Source of the DNA: Anaerolineaceae bacterium UBA5224
GTDB taxonomy: Bacteria > Chloroflexota > Anaerolineae > Anaerolineales > Anaerolineaceae
Direction of reading: 5' to 3'
DNA length: 6,103 nucleotides
NCBI GenBank assembly: GCA_002409365.1
Contig: DHUW01000076.1
Location: 2,916 to 9,018 of the forward strand
Shown here: piece by piece, positions 1 to 5,803 of the stretch
How positions within the stretch are numbered: the first letter of the stretch is position 1
Layout: each line of letters begins with the position of its first letter
Position numbers and translations under genes: made by a program
The notes under the pieces: generated by a model
The model's database searches: none
What the model saw: only the letters and a program-made list of their open reading frames with translations
Told to the model about the DNA's origin: nothing

Positions 1-887
1 TTCTTGGGTTCACCCACACCGATCAGGTCGGAAATGCTGATGCCGCATTCGCCTAAAAAGGCACCATTTGGTGCATCAAAGGTGAAAGATTCGTCATAAC
101 GATCATCTCCAAACATATAGCTTGACATGAACTGGGCAATAGGTTTCTCACCGTTTCCATTGGTGTTACTGTTTCCGTTCCCATTTTTATTGCCATTGGC
201 AAAAATGGACATACGTTGAGCGGCTGGTTTGGGTTCCTCTGATTCTGCAATTGGTTGCCTCGGGACTGCCGCAGGCACGACCGGGCGTTTTACAGCCTGG
301 GACGCCACTCGATGTTCAGAGGTAATTTCCTGCGCAGATGTAGAACCGAAATTAAAGCCATGCTCACGGAAGTAAAACCAATATGCAGCTGCACCACCGA
401 TGAGCAGAACTCCTAAAAGCCCCAATCCTATCCAGAGCAGAGAATTGGTACTCTCTTCCGGCTTGACACCGTCCACCAGAATCTCTGTTCCATCCTGCAG
501 CATAGTTCCTGGTGTCGCTAACACTGTATCAGCAGCAGGCATGGTGGTGTTGATCGCTGTACTGAAACGCTCGATCTGTTCAGGGTTTAAAAATTCAGGA
601 TTCTCTGCAAGAGCCAGGAGCGTGTCTTCGGATTTGTCTCCCAGTTCCGCCCAAGCTTGTTGCGCCTTGACCTTATCACCAGTCAGTGTATAGGTTGTAA
701 TTGCATTGCGTAAATATTCTACGCGCAAATCTGGGCGAAGATTTTCTGCCGACGCATCGGTCCATTGAATAGGAAAGAGAACGTAAGCAAATAATAGCCC
801 TACCAGGAATCCAACCACAGCAAAAGCTATTGCCAGATTTCTGGGTTCTCGTAATTTTTCTTTGAAGAAAGCAGTAAAGTTTTCCAT
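1..887 (-). CDS. Hypothetical two-helix membrane protein, 3' end outside window
   Basis: An open frame of 295 codons runs from ATG at 887 to the left edge without a stop, so the C-terminus is missing. I do not recognise the family. Residues 1-16 are basic (K9, K11, R13, R16), followed by a hydrophobic helix at about 18-39. Residues 40-148 form a polar, probably helical region (for example EYLRNAITTYTLTGDKVKAQ). A second hydrophobic helix lies at about 149-173, followed by R174. Positive-inside logic suggests both ends are cytoplasmic and the middle is extracytoplasmic. A Pro/Ala/Glu-rich stretch (about 190-225) and an Asn/Gly tract (231-246) then link to what looks like a folded domain from about 248, containing GDDRYDESF and FLGECGISIS (C281). 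The start is supported by AAAGGTG at 894-900, six bases upstream. It follows topA by 64 bases with no visible terminator, so co-transcription is possible. The reading is sure; the function is unknown. Confidence 0.85.
   Translation of the reverse strand, partial: MENFTAFFKEKLREPRNLAIAFAVVGFLVGLLFAYVLFPIQWTDASAENLRPDLRVEYLRNAITTYTLTGDKVKAQQAWAELGDKSEDTLLALAENPEFLNPEQIERFSTAINTTMPAADTVLATPGTMLQDGTEILVDGVKPEESTNSLLWIGLGLLGVLLIGGAAAYWFYFREHGFNFGSTSAQEITSEHRVASQAVKRPVVPAAVPRQPIAESEEPKPAAQRMSIFANGNKNGNGNSNTNGNGEKPIAQFMSSYMFGDDRYDESFTFDAPNGAFLGECGISISDLIGVGEPK
150..197 (-). repeat. Asn/Gly low-complexity tract in the membrane protein
   Basis: Codons 231-246 of the partial membrane protein read almost entirely Asn, Gly, Ser, Thr and one Lys (NGNKNGNGNSNTNGNG). 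At DNA level this is an imperfect AAY-GGN hexamer repeat. It probably encodes a flexible linker between the membrane-anchored part and the C-terminal domain. Mixed synonymous codons (AAT/AAC, GGC/GGG/GGA/GGT) indicate that this is not a recent exact repeat expansion. Confidence 0.8.
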
Positions 888-891
888 AACC

Positions 892-930
892 TGCACCTTT
901 CAACATGATACTTCTTGCCAAGTAGGTGCA
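892..930 (-). promoter_or_regulatory. Inverted repeat overlapping the ribosome binding site of the membrane-protein gene
   Basis: In the topA to membrane-protein gap, minus-strand TGCACCT (930-924) is perfectly complementary to AGGTGCA (898-892), with 25 bases between. The right arm contains most of the Shine-Dalgarno sequence AAAGGTG (900-894) of the gene starting at 887. A second pairing, TACTT (924-920) with AAGTA (913-909) around a six-base loop, can stack inside it if the outer helix gives up one pair. Folded RNA would therefore hide the ribosome binding site. No T-run follows, so it is not a typical terminator. The complementarity is seen directly; the regulatory role is inference, and a 7-bp arm could occur by chance. 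Confidence 0.35.
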
Positions 931-951
931 CGATGTATGCCAACAGAAAAC

Positions 952-3351
952 TTATTCTTCTTTATCCTCTTTAGGAAAACGTTTTTTGCAGTTGCTGCAG
1001 ACGAGTGAGTTGTTACCTTTTTCTACGAGCATCCCGCCACAATTCGGGCATGGTTTTTCTACCGGCTTGTCCCAGGAAGTAAAATCGCAAACCGGATAAC
1101 GGGAACAACCGTAAAACTTGCGGCCCTTTTTTGAGCGCTTCTCAATTACATCGCCTTCCCCACAAGTTGGGCAGGTAACACCGATCTTCTCCAACCAGGG
1201 TTCGGTATAACGGCATTTCGGGAAGTTACTGCAGCTGATGAACTTGCCAAATTTGCCCATTCGAAAAACCAATTCGCCGCCATCTTCCGGACAGAGCCTG
1301 CCTACTTTTTCGGGCTCAATCTTGGTTTTGGGCATGTGCCTTTTAGCATTTTCCAGGTCTTGGCTGAAAGGTGCGTAAAACTCACGGATCACATCCGCCC
1401 ATGCTCGCTCACCTTCGGCAACCTTATCCAGTTCGGCTTCCATCTGTGAGGTGAAACCCAGGTCAACCACCCCGGGAAAATACTCTACCACCAGGTCGTT
1501 GACCAGGTAGCCAATTTCGGTGGGGTAGAGGCGTTTGTTTTCTCGGCTCACATAACCCCGGCTTTGAATGGTGGAGATAATCGGAGAATACGTGGATGGT
1601 CGCCCGATCTGGTTTTCTTCCAGAGCCTGGATTAAAGTTGCTTCCGAATAGCGGGGTGGCGGCTGGGTGAAGTGCTGCTCAGAGTCAAGATCCACTAAAC
1701 TTTGCTTCTGTCCGACCTTAAGGACTTCAACGGGTAGCTCGACCAGCTCTTCTTCGCCATTCTCATCATCTGCCTTTGCATAACGATATACGGCTCGAAA
1801 ACCGGCAAACACTTCGCGGTTTCCAGTAGCCCGGAACAGGTAGACATCCCTTGCTGCCTTGCCTTCCACCTCAACAGTGGTGATCTCGAGCCTGGCAGGA
1901 TTCATCTGGCTGGCAATAAAACGCTGCCAGATCAGCCGATATAGGGCGTATTGGTCGCGCGTAAGATGCTTTTTTAACGATTCAGGCGTGCGGTTTACCG
2001 AGGTCGGTCTTATCGCTTCGTGAGCTTCCTGGGCAGAAACAGCACGGGTGCGGTACTGGGGTTGCTTTTCAGGCAGGTAGCTTTCGCCATAACGCTCCCG
2101 GATGTATGCCCGGGCTTCCTTCACGGATTCAGCAGAAACATGCACCGAGTCAGTTCGCATGTAAGTGATCAAACCGATTTCTTCTCCGCTGCCCATATCG
2201 AGACCTTCGTACAATTGCTGGGCAATGCCCATGGTCTTCTTTGTCAAAAAGCCCAGACGGCGGGATGCTTCCTGCTGTAACGTACTGGTGATAAAGGGTG
2301 CTCCGGGTCGGACCTGTTTAGTCGAAACGTTGATATCGGCAATTTTGTAGGCAGCTTTTTTCATTTGTTCAACCATCGCCATGGTCTGGTCTTTGTTCAC
2401 CAGCCTCATTTCAAGGTTTTTGCCATTGACTTTCGCCAACTTTGCCCGATATTGTTTGTCGCTGCCATCTGGATTGAAAATGCCATGGATGGACCAGTAT
2501 TCAACTGGTACGAAGGCATCAATTTCACGTTCTCGTTCCACGACCAGCCGCAGAGCTACTGACTGCACACGTCCTGCTGAAAGGTGACCTTTTACTTTTG
2601 CCCAAAGAATCGGCGAAACGCTATATCCAACCAGCCTGTCCAAAATTCTGCGGGCTTGTTGCGCATCGACCAGGTCCATATCCAGTCCGCGAGGGTTTTC
2701 AAAAGCTTCCGCGACTGCATTCTTTGTGATTTCGTGGAAAACAACCCGCTCTGTCTTTTCGGGTTCAATTTCTGCTGACTCCATCAAATGCCAGGCGATC
2801 GCCTCCCCTTCGCGGTCAGGGTCAGTTGCCAGGTACACTTTTTTGGTTCCATCCGCCAAACTCTTGATCTTCTTAACGATTTCTTTTTTCTCATTGGGTA
2901 CGCGGTACTTCGGTTCAAACCCGTTATCGACATCAACGCTTAACTGTGATTTTAAAAGGTCCCGAACGTGCCCCACTGAAGCAACTACATCGTAACCTTT
3001 ACCCAAAAAGCGTCCTATCGTGCGTGCTTTGGCCGGTGATTCAACGATCACCAGGGGTTTACCAGTTGCGTGGGCAGTCTTGGATGCTACCTGCTTCGTC
3101 GTGCCTTTGGTGCCTTTCTTGCTCGTAGCCTTTGCAGATGATATTGCCTTTTTGTTCTTGGTTTTGGCAGGTGTTTTTGTAATGACCGGTTTTTCCAAAC
3201 CGTCATGAGCGGGTGTCACTCCGATACGGTACATTTTGGTACCACAAACTGGACAGGTACCGGTGGTCACTGCTGCCCCGCGGGCGTTGAATCCGGCTTT
3301 AGGATCTGCGATCTCCTGCTTTTCTTTACATTTTAGACAATAAGCTTCCAT
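952..3351 (-). CDS. topA: DNA topoisomerase I (type IA) with N-terminal DUF5679-type zinc ribbon
   Basis: This 799-residue protein relaxes negatively supercoiled DNA through a transient 5'-phosphotyrosine single-strand break. Residues 1-42 are a separate Cys4 module (C5, C8, C33, C36; MEAYCLKC...CPVCGTKMYRI) resembling DUF5679. Residues about 52-98 are a Lys/Thr/Ala/Ser-rich, probably disordered linker. The TOPRIM domain starts near 99, with E104 in ESPAKA and the acidic triad D177, D179, E181 in DPDREGE. The catalytic tyrosine is Y397 in ITYMRTDS, with R399 beside it, and HEAIRPT lies at 444-450. Three C-terminal ribbons follow: C687/C707/C713 (one expected Cys is D690), C727/C730/C749/C755, and C768/C771/C785/C788. 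All catalytic motifs are intact, so the enzyme should be active. The ATG is supported by GGAG at 3360-3363 (8-base spacing) and by the complete N-terminal ribbon. It has its own likely promoter upstream. The identification is secure; assigning DUF5679 is from memory of the motif. Confidence 0.98.
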   Translation of the reverse strand: MEAYCLKCKEKQEIADPKAGFNARGAAVTTGTCPVCGTKMYRIGVTPAHDGLEKPVITKTPAKTKNKKAISSAKATSKKGTKGTTKQVASKTAHATGKPLVIVESPAKARTIGRFLGKGYDVVASVGHVRDLLKSQLSVDVDNGFEPKYRVPNEKKEIVKKIKSLADGTKKVYLATDPDREGEAIAWHLMESAEIEPEKTERVVFHEITKNAVAEAFENPRGLDMDLVDAQQARRILDRLVGYSVSPILWAKVKGHLSAGRVQSVALRLVVEREREIDAFVPVEYWSIHGIFNPDGSDKQYRAKLAKVNGKNLEMRLVNKDQTMAMVEQMKKAAYKIADINVSTKQVRPGAPFITSTLQQEASRRLGFLTKKTMGIAQQLYEGLDMGSGEEIGLITYMRTDSVHVSAESVKEARAYIRERYGESYLPEKQPQYRTRAVSAQEAHEAIRPTSVNRTPESLKKHLTRDQYALYRLIWQRFIASQMNPARLEITTVEVEGKAARDVYLFRATGNREVFAGFRAVYRYAKADDENGEEELVELPVEVLKVGQKQSLVDLDSEQHFTQPPPRYSEATLIQALEENQIGRPSTYSPIISTIQSRGYVSRENKRLYPTEIGYLVNDLVVEYFPGVVDLGFTSQMEAELDKVAEGERAWADVIREFYAPFSQDLENAKRHMPKTKIEPEKVGRLCPEDGGELVFRMGKFGKFISCSNFPKCRYTEPWLEKIGVTCPTCGEGDVIEKRSKKGRKFYGCSRYPVCDFTSWDKPVEKPCPNCGGMLVEKGNNSLVCSNCKKRFPKEDKEE

Positions 3352-3364
3352 AATAATTTCTCCA

Positions 3365-3385
3365 GGCTGCGATTCCGCAATAGCC
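3365..3385 (-). promoter_or_regulatory. Small hairpin in the topA 5' untranslated region
   Basis: On the minus strand GGC (3385-3383) pairs with GCC (3367-3365), and TGCG (3379-3376) pairs with CGCA (3371-3368) around a GAAT loop, with a three-base TAT bulge on the left arm. It lies between the expected transcript start (near 3385) and the topA Shine-Dalgarno GGAG (3363-3360). It would be a structured 5' leader end, which could protect the mRNA or influence initiation. It lacks a following T-run, so it is not an intrinsic terminator for dprA. The pairing is seen; the role is inference. Confidence 0.4.
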
Positions 3386-3392
3386 GGGCACT

Positions 3393-3419
3393 ATAATACC
3401 ATATTCAAAATATTGTCAA
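3393..3419 (-). promoter_or_regulatory. Sigma-70-type promoter of topA
   Basis: Minus-strand TTGACA (3419-3414, perfect -35) is followed after 15 bases by TATTAT (3398-3393, five of six to the -10 consensus). The expected transcript start is near 3385, giving a leader of about 34 bases before the topA ATG. The spacer is shorter than the usual 17 bases and is almost filled by an A/T-rich inverted repeat, ATATT-CAA-AATAT on the plus strand (3401-3413). This would let topA be expressed independently of the upstream ribosomal block. The motif match is direct; usage is inferred. Confidence 0.6.
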
Positions 3420-3439
3420 GAACAGATCCTATACGGGTT

Positions 3440-4537
3440 TTACCCAATGTCCCACTTTTTTACACGCTGGTATTCCATGCCATTCTCCCGCTGAACAAGA
3501 CCTTTCAACTCCATCATGGTCAGCTCGGCAGTCAGTTTTTCAATTGTAAGCGATGTGCGGGCACAGATTTCATCGATGTGAATACTGCTGTCGCCTAATA
3601 CGCTAAGAATGTTCTTCTCTGTCGTACTGATTTCGATTTGTTCCGATATGTGTTCATTGCCAGTACGAGCCAAATTGAGCGTGTCGGTGATGATCACCGG
3701 GCTGGTCATGGGAGTTGCACCCTCTGCGATAAGCTGGTTGGTGCCCTTGCTCATCTGGGAAAGTACCGAGCCTGGCACCGCGAAGATATCACGCCCCTGA
3801 TCCAAGGCAAATTTCGCTGTTATCAATGCCCCACTTCGTTCCCCAGCTTCAATCACAACCGTTCCCCTGGAAAGCCCGGAAATAATCCGGTTTCTGGGTG
3901 GAAAATTGATGCCATCCGGCTTGGTTCCTGGAGGATAATCGCTGATCAGGGCTCCCTGGTGAATAATATCGTGTGCCAATTTGCGGTGTTCGGGCGGGTA
4001 AACAACATCAACACCGCTGCCCAATACGGCAAAAGTCCGTCCGCCGGCGTCAATTGCTGCTTGGTGCGCTATCCCGTCTACACCCCGTGCCAAACCGCTG
4101 ACAACCGTGATCCCACTGCCTGCCAGGTAAGCGGCTGTGTCATGCGCGATCTGTTTGCCATATTTGGTTACATTTCGGGTTCCGACAATCGCTATTGCCA
4201 GATCATCTTCAGGTAAAATTTTACCGGTATAGTACAGCACAGGCGGTGGTTGGGCGATCTCCATCAAATAACGAGGGTAATCGGGGGAGTTCCATGTCAG
4301 ATATTTGATCCCTTTCCTGGTCAGGTCATCTTCCAGGGTTTCAGGTTTGAGGGTTTTTCGGGTCTCAAAAACCAGGTCTGCAGCCTTATCTGTCAAGCCA
4401 GCACTGATCAACTGACTGCGGTCGGCCTGCCAGGCAGCCGAAAGCTCACCAAAAAAGTTTAATAACTTACGAAAGCGAACCGCGCCGACGCCGCGGACAT
4501 AACTGAATGCTAACCAGAAGGCGTTCTCGTTGCTCAA
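3440..4537 (-). CDS. dprA: DNA-processing protein DprA (Smf)
   Basis: DprA binds incoming single-stranded DNA in natural transformation and loads RecA; it is also widespread in species not known to be competent. This 365-residue copy has the full three-part layout: an N-terminal helix-hairpin-helix-like region (about 10-55, YVRGVGAVRFRKLLNFFG), the Rossmann-like core (about 80-288) and a C-terminal winged-helix DNA-binding domain (about 303-357). Core signatures are IVGTRNVTKYG (117-127), SGLARGVDGIAHQAA (147-161), VLGSGVDVVYPPEH (171-184), FPPRNRIISGLSRG (212-225), VIEAGERSGALITA (228-241) and GTNQLIAEGA (265-274). The start is TTG at 4537-4535, sharing TTGA with the rimM stop TGA, and AAGGA lies 8 bases upstream. 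Coupled translation with rimM is likely. It is followed by topA, its conserved neighbour in many bacteria, but a separate promoter lies between them. No damage is seen in the frame. Confidence 0.96.
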   Translation of the reverse strand: MSNENAFWLAFSYVRGVGAVRFRKLLNFFGELSAAWQADRSQLISAGLTDKAADLVFETRKTLKPETLEDDLTRKGIKYLTWNSPDYPRYLMEIAQPPPVLYYTGKILPEDDLAIAIVGTRNVTKYGKQIAHDTAAYLAGSGITVVSGLARGVDGIAHQAAIDAGGRTFAVLGSGVDVVYPPEHRKLAHDIIHQGALISDYPPGTKPDGINFPPRNRIISGLSRGTVVIEAGERSGALITAKFALDQGRDIFAVPGSVLSQMSKGTNQLIAEGATPMTSPVIITDTLNLARTGNEHISEQIEISTTEKNILSVLGDSSIHIDEICARTSLTIEKLTAELTMMELKGLVQRENGMEYQRVKKWDIG

Positions 4538-5079
4538 TCACGCAATCCTTCAAGCAACTTCACATGCATGGTACCGGCTTCGAGGTCAATTTCTTTGATC
4601 ACATCCGGAATTGCCGGTATGAGCAGCTCGGGGGCATCTTCTGACTTGACAACGTAAACATCATTGGCACCAGTTTCCATGATCTCGGTCAATTCTCCAA
4701 GCAGTTCATCCTTCTGCCACACCTTAAGCCCGAGCAGCTGGTGGTGATAATACTGGCCCTTGGGCAGCTTTGGCAAACTATGTGTTGGTGAAAAAACTTC
4801 CAGGTTGGTTAGTTTGGCTGCGTCTTCCGGGTTGGCGATGCCAGCGAATGTTACCAACATCAGGGCGTTCTTCCAGCGCACTGCCTGGATTTTCCATTCC
4901 TGGTAGTCCTCCCCTAGAAAAACGCTTTTACCTGCTCGAATTCTTTCCGGGTAGTCAGTTATAACGCGCATCGCAATCTCACCCTTGATGCCATGGGTTT
5001 TCTGAAGTTTGCCGATTAATACATAAGCAGGCTCGTTTTGAACTGACGAGCCTGCTGCGTTTGATTTGATTTCAGTCAT
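4534..5079 (-). CDS. rimM: Ribosome maturation factor RimM
   Basis: RimM is a cytoplasmic 30S assembly factor that assists maturation of the 3' (head) domain of 16S rRNA and contacts ribosomal protein S19. The protein has 181 residues, normal for the family. The N-terminal RimM domain spans about 18-100 and shows the signature LIGKLQKTHGIKGEI (21-35). The PRC-barrel domain spans about 108-178, beginning with YYHHQLLGL (110-118) and containing TGANDVYVV (136-144) and LLIPAIPDVIKEID (152-165). About 17 polar residues precede the conserved core. The ATG at 5079 lies 8 bases after the khpA stop, and no clear Shine-Dalgarno precedes it (the gap reads TCTGAAAC), so translation probably depends on ribosomes finishing khpA. 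The stop overlaps the dprA start. The neighbours rpsP and khpA fit a small-subunit assembly operon. Confidence 0.96.
   Translation of the reverse strand: MTEIKSNAAGSSVQNEPAYVLIGKLQKTHGIKGEIAMRVITDYPERIRAGKSVFLGEDYQEWKIQAVRWKNALMLVTFAGIANPEDAAKLTNLEVFSPTHSLPKLPKGQYYHHQLLGLKVWQKDELLGELTEIMETGANDVYVVKSEDAPELLIPAIPDVIKEIDLEAGTMHVKLLEGLRD
4546..4550 (-). promoter_or_regulatory. Ribosome binding site supporting the TTG start of dprA
   Basis: Minus-strand AAGGA (4550-4546), preceded by G, lies inside the last codons of rimM and 8 bases before the TTG at 4537. There is no ATG at this position. The Shine-Dalgarno match, the family-like N-terminus that follows, and the four-base overlap with the rimM stop together favour TTG as the true start. 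Confidence 0.65.
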
Positions 5080-5087
5080 GTTTCAGA

Positions 5088-5339
5088 TCAGTCAAGGTCG
5101 ACGACATCCATTTCCACTCTTTTACCGTTTCGAGCTGCAACGACCCTCAGGATCGCCCGCATTGAATTGGCAACTCTGCCGTGCTTCCCGATCACTCTTC
5201 CGATATCTTCGGGGTGCACTCGCAGGTCGAGGTGGACGGTTTTGCCGCTTTCGAATTCCTCAACAGTCACGTCCTCTGGGTTATCGACGATGGATTTCGT
5301 CAGATATTCCAACAGACCGCGGAGGTTGTCTTCTGCCAT
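5088..5339 (-). CDS. khpA: KH-domain RNA-binding protein KhpA
   Basis: This 83-residue protein is essentially a single type II KH domain. The RNA-binding GxxG loop is visible as GKHG (51-54) within IGRVIGKHGRVANSMRAIL (46-64), preceded by the strand VHLDLRV (35-41). In Firmicutes, KhpA pairs with KhpB (Jag/EloR) and binds many small RNAs, affecting cell elongation and division; whether this holds here is unknown. Older annotations call it YlqC or UPF0109. The ATG at 5339 is preceded by GAGG (5351-5348) at 8 bases. It lies 25 bases after rpsP and 8 bases before rimM, the classical position of this gene. The length is normal and the frame intact. Confidence 0.95.
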   Translation of the reverse strand: MAEDNLRGLLEYLTKSIVDNPEDVTVEEFESGKTVHLDLRVHPEDIGRVIGKHGRVANSMRAILRVVAARNGKRVEMDVVDLD

Positions 5340-5364
5340 GCTTATATCCTCACTGACTCTTGTG

Positions 5365-5703
5365 TTACTTTGCGGCGATCTTGGTAGCGCGAGCCTGGTA
5401 AACCTTGCTTGCTTCTTCGATCAGCACTTGCTGGTCTTCTCCAGCCTTGAAGCGTTCAAAACGATCATCCAGTTTGACGATCTTAAACAGTTTCTGAACG
5501 GATTCTGAAGGCTGAGCACCAACATTCAACCAGTAATAGACTCTCTCCTCATTCAACTCGATTGAACCAGGTTCTGTCCTTGGGTTGTATGAACCGATAA
5601 TTTCGATAAAGCGGCCATCGCGGGGGCTTTCTTTATCGGCAACAACGACACGATAATGAGGTTGATGGGCTGAGCCCACACGGCGTAAGCGAATACGTAC
5701 CAT
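5365..5703 (-). CDS. rpsP: 30S ribosomal protein S16, with C-terminal extension
   Basis: S16 is a primary-to-secondary binder of 16S rRNA that stabilises the 5' and central domains during 30S assembly. The N-terminus MVRIRLRRVGSAHQPHYRVV is canonical, followed by SPRDGRFIEIIGSYNP (26-41) and YYWLNVGAQPSESVQKLF (56-73). The family core ends near residue 80. This 112-residue copy continues with a charged, Ala/Lys-rich tail (about 81-112, ending TKIAAK), longer than the 80-90 residue forms of model bacteria. The ATG at 5703 is preceded by AAGGAG (5720-5715), with a longish spacing of 11 bases. The 100-base gap to ffh (5704-5803) contains no clear terminator and no promoter that I would defend, so read-through from ffh is likely. 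Confidence 0.97.
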   Translation of the reverse strand: MVRIRLRRVGSAHQPHYRVVVADKESPRDGRFIEIIGSYNPRTEPGSIELNEERVYYWLNVGAQPSESVQKLFKIVKLDDRFERFKAGEDQQVLIEEASKVYQARATKIAAK

Positions 5704-5803
5704 CTTACAAATTGCTCCTTAAATTTCTTTTCCTAAAAATTAATCCGGCTGCAGTCTAAGGCTGAGAGATGCTGAAGGTGCATTTCCTTATCCGAATCCG
5801 TGA

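Noticed and set aside
150..197. Asn/Gly hexamer tract considered as a CRISPR or tandem-repeat array
   Set aside because: It is in frame, imperfect, short and explained as a protein linker. There are no spacers.
676..921. 81-codon minus-strand frame overlapping the start of the membrane-protein gene
   Set aside because: It is in a different frame from the better-supported gene starting at 887, gives a Cys/Arg-rich nonsense-like translation, and lacks a clear ribosome binding site.
888..951. Possible promoter for the membrane-protein gene (two TTGGCA -35-like hexamers and a TATCAT -10-like hexamer)
   Set aside because: None of the pairs has acceptable spacing (about 27 bases for the first; the second lies too close), so I do not call a promoter.
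3392..3397. Perfect TATAAT on the plus strand in the topA-dprA gap, a possible divergent promoter
   Set aside because: There is no -35-like sequence at the right distance upstream and no plus-strand gene to drive. It overlaps the topA -10 element on the other strand.
3638..4216. 192-codon open frame on the plus strand, opposite dprA
   Set aside because: It lies wholly antisense to a clearly conserved DprA core, its translation shows no recognisable domain, and it reflects the codon bias of the dprA frame.
5704..5803. Possible terminator or promoter between ffh and rpsP
   Set aside because: Only short direct repeats (AATCCG, GGCTG) are visible. There is no GC-rich stem with a following T-run and no paired -35/-10 elements.
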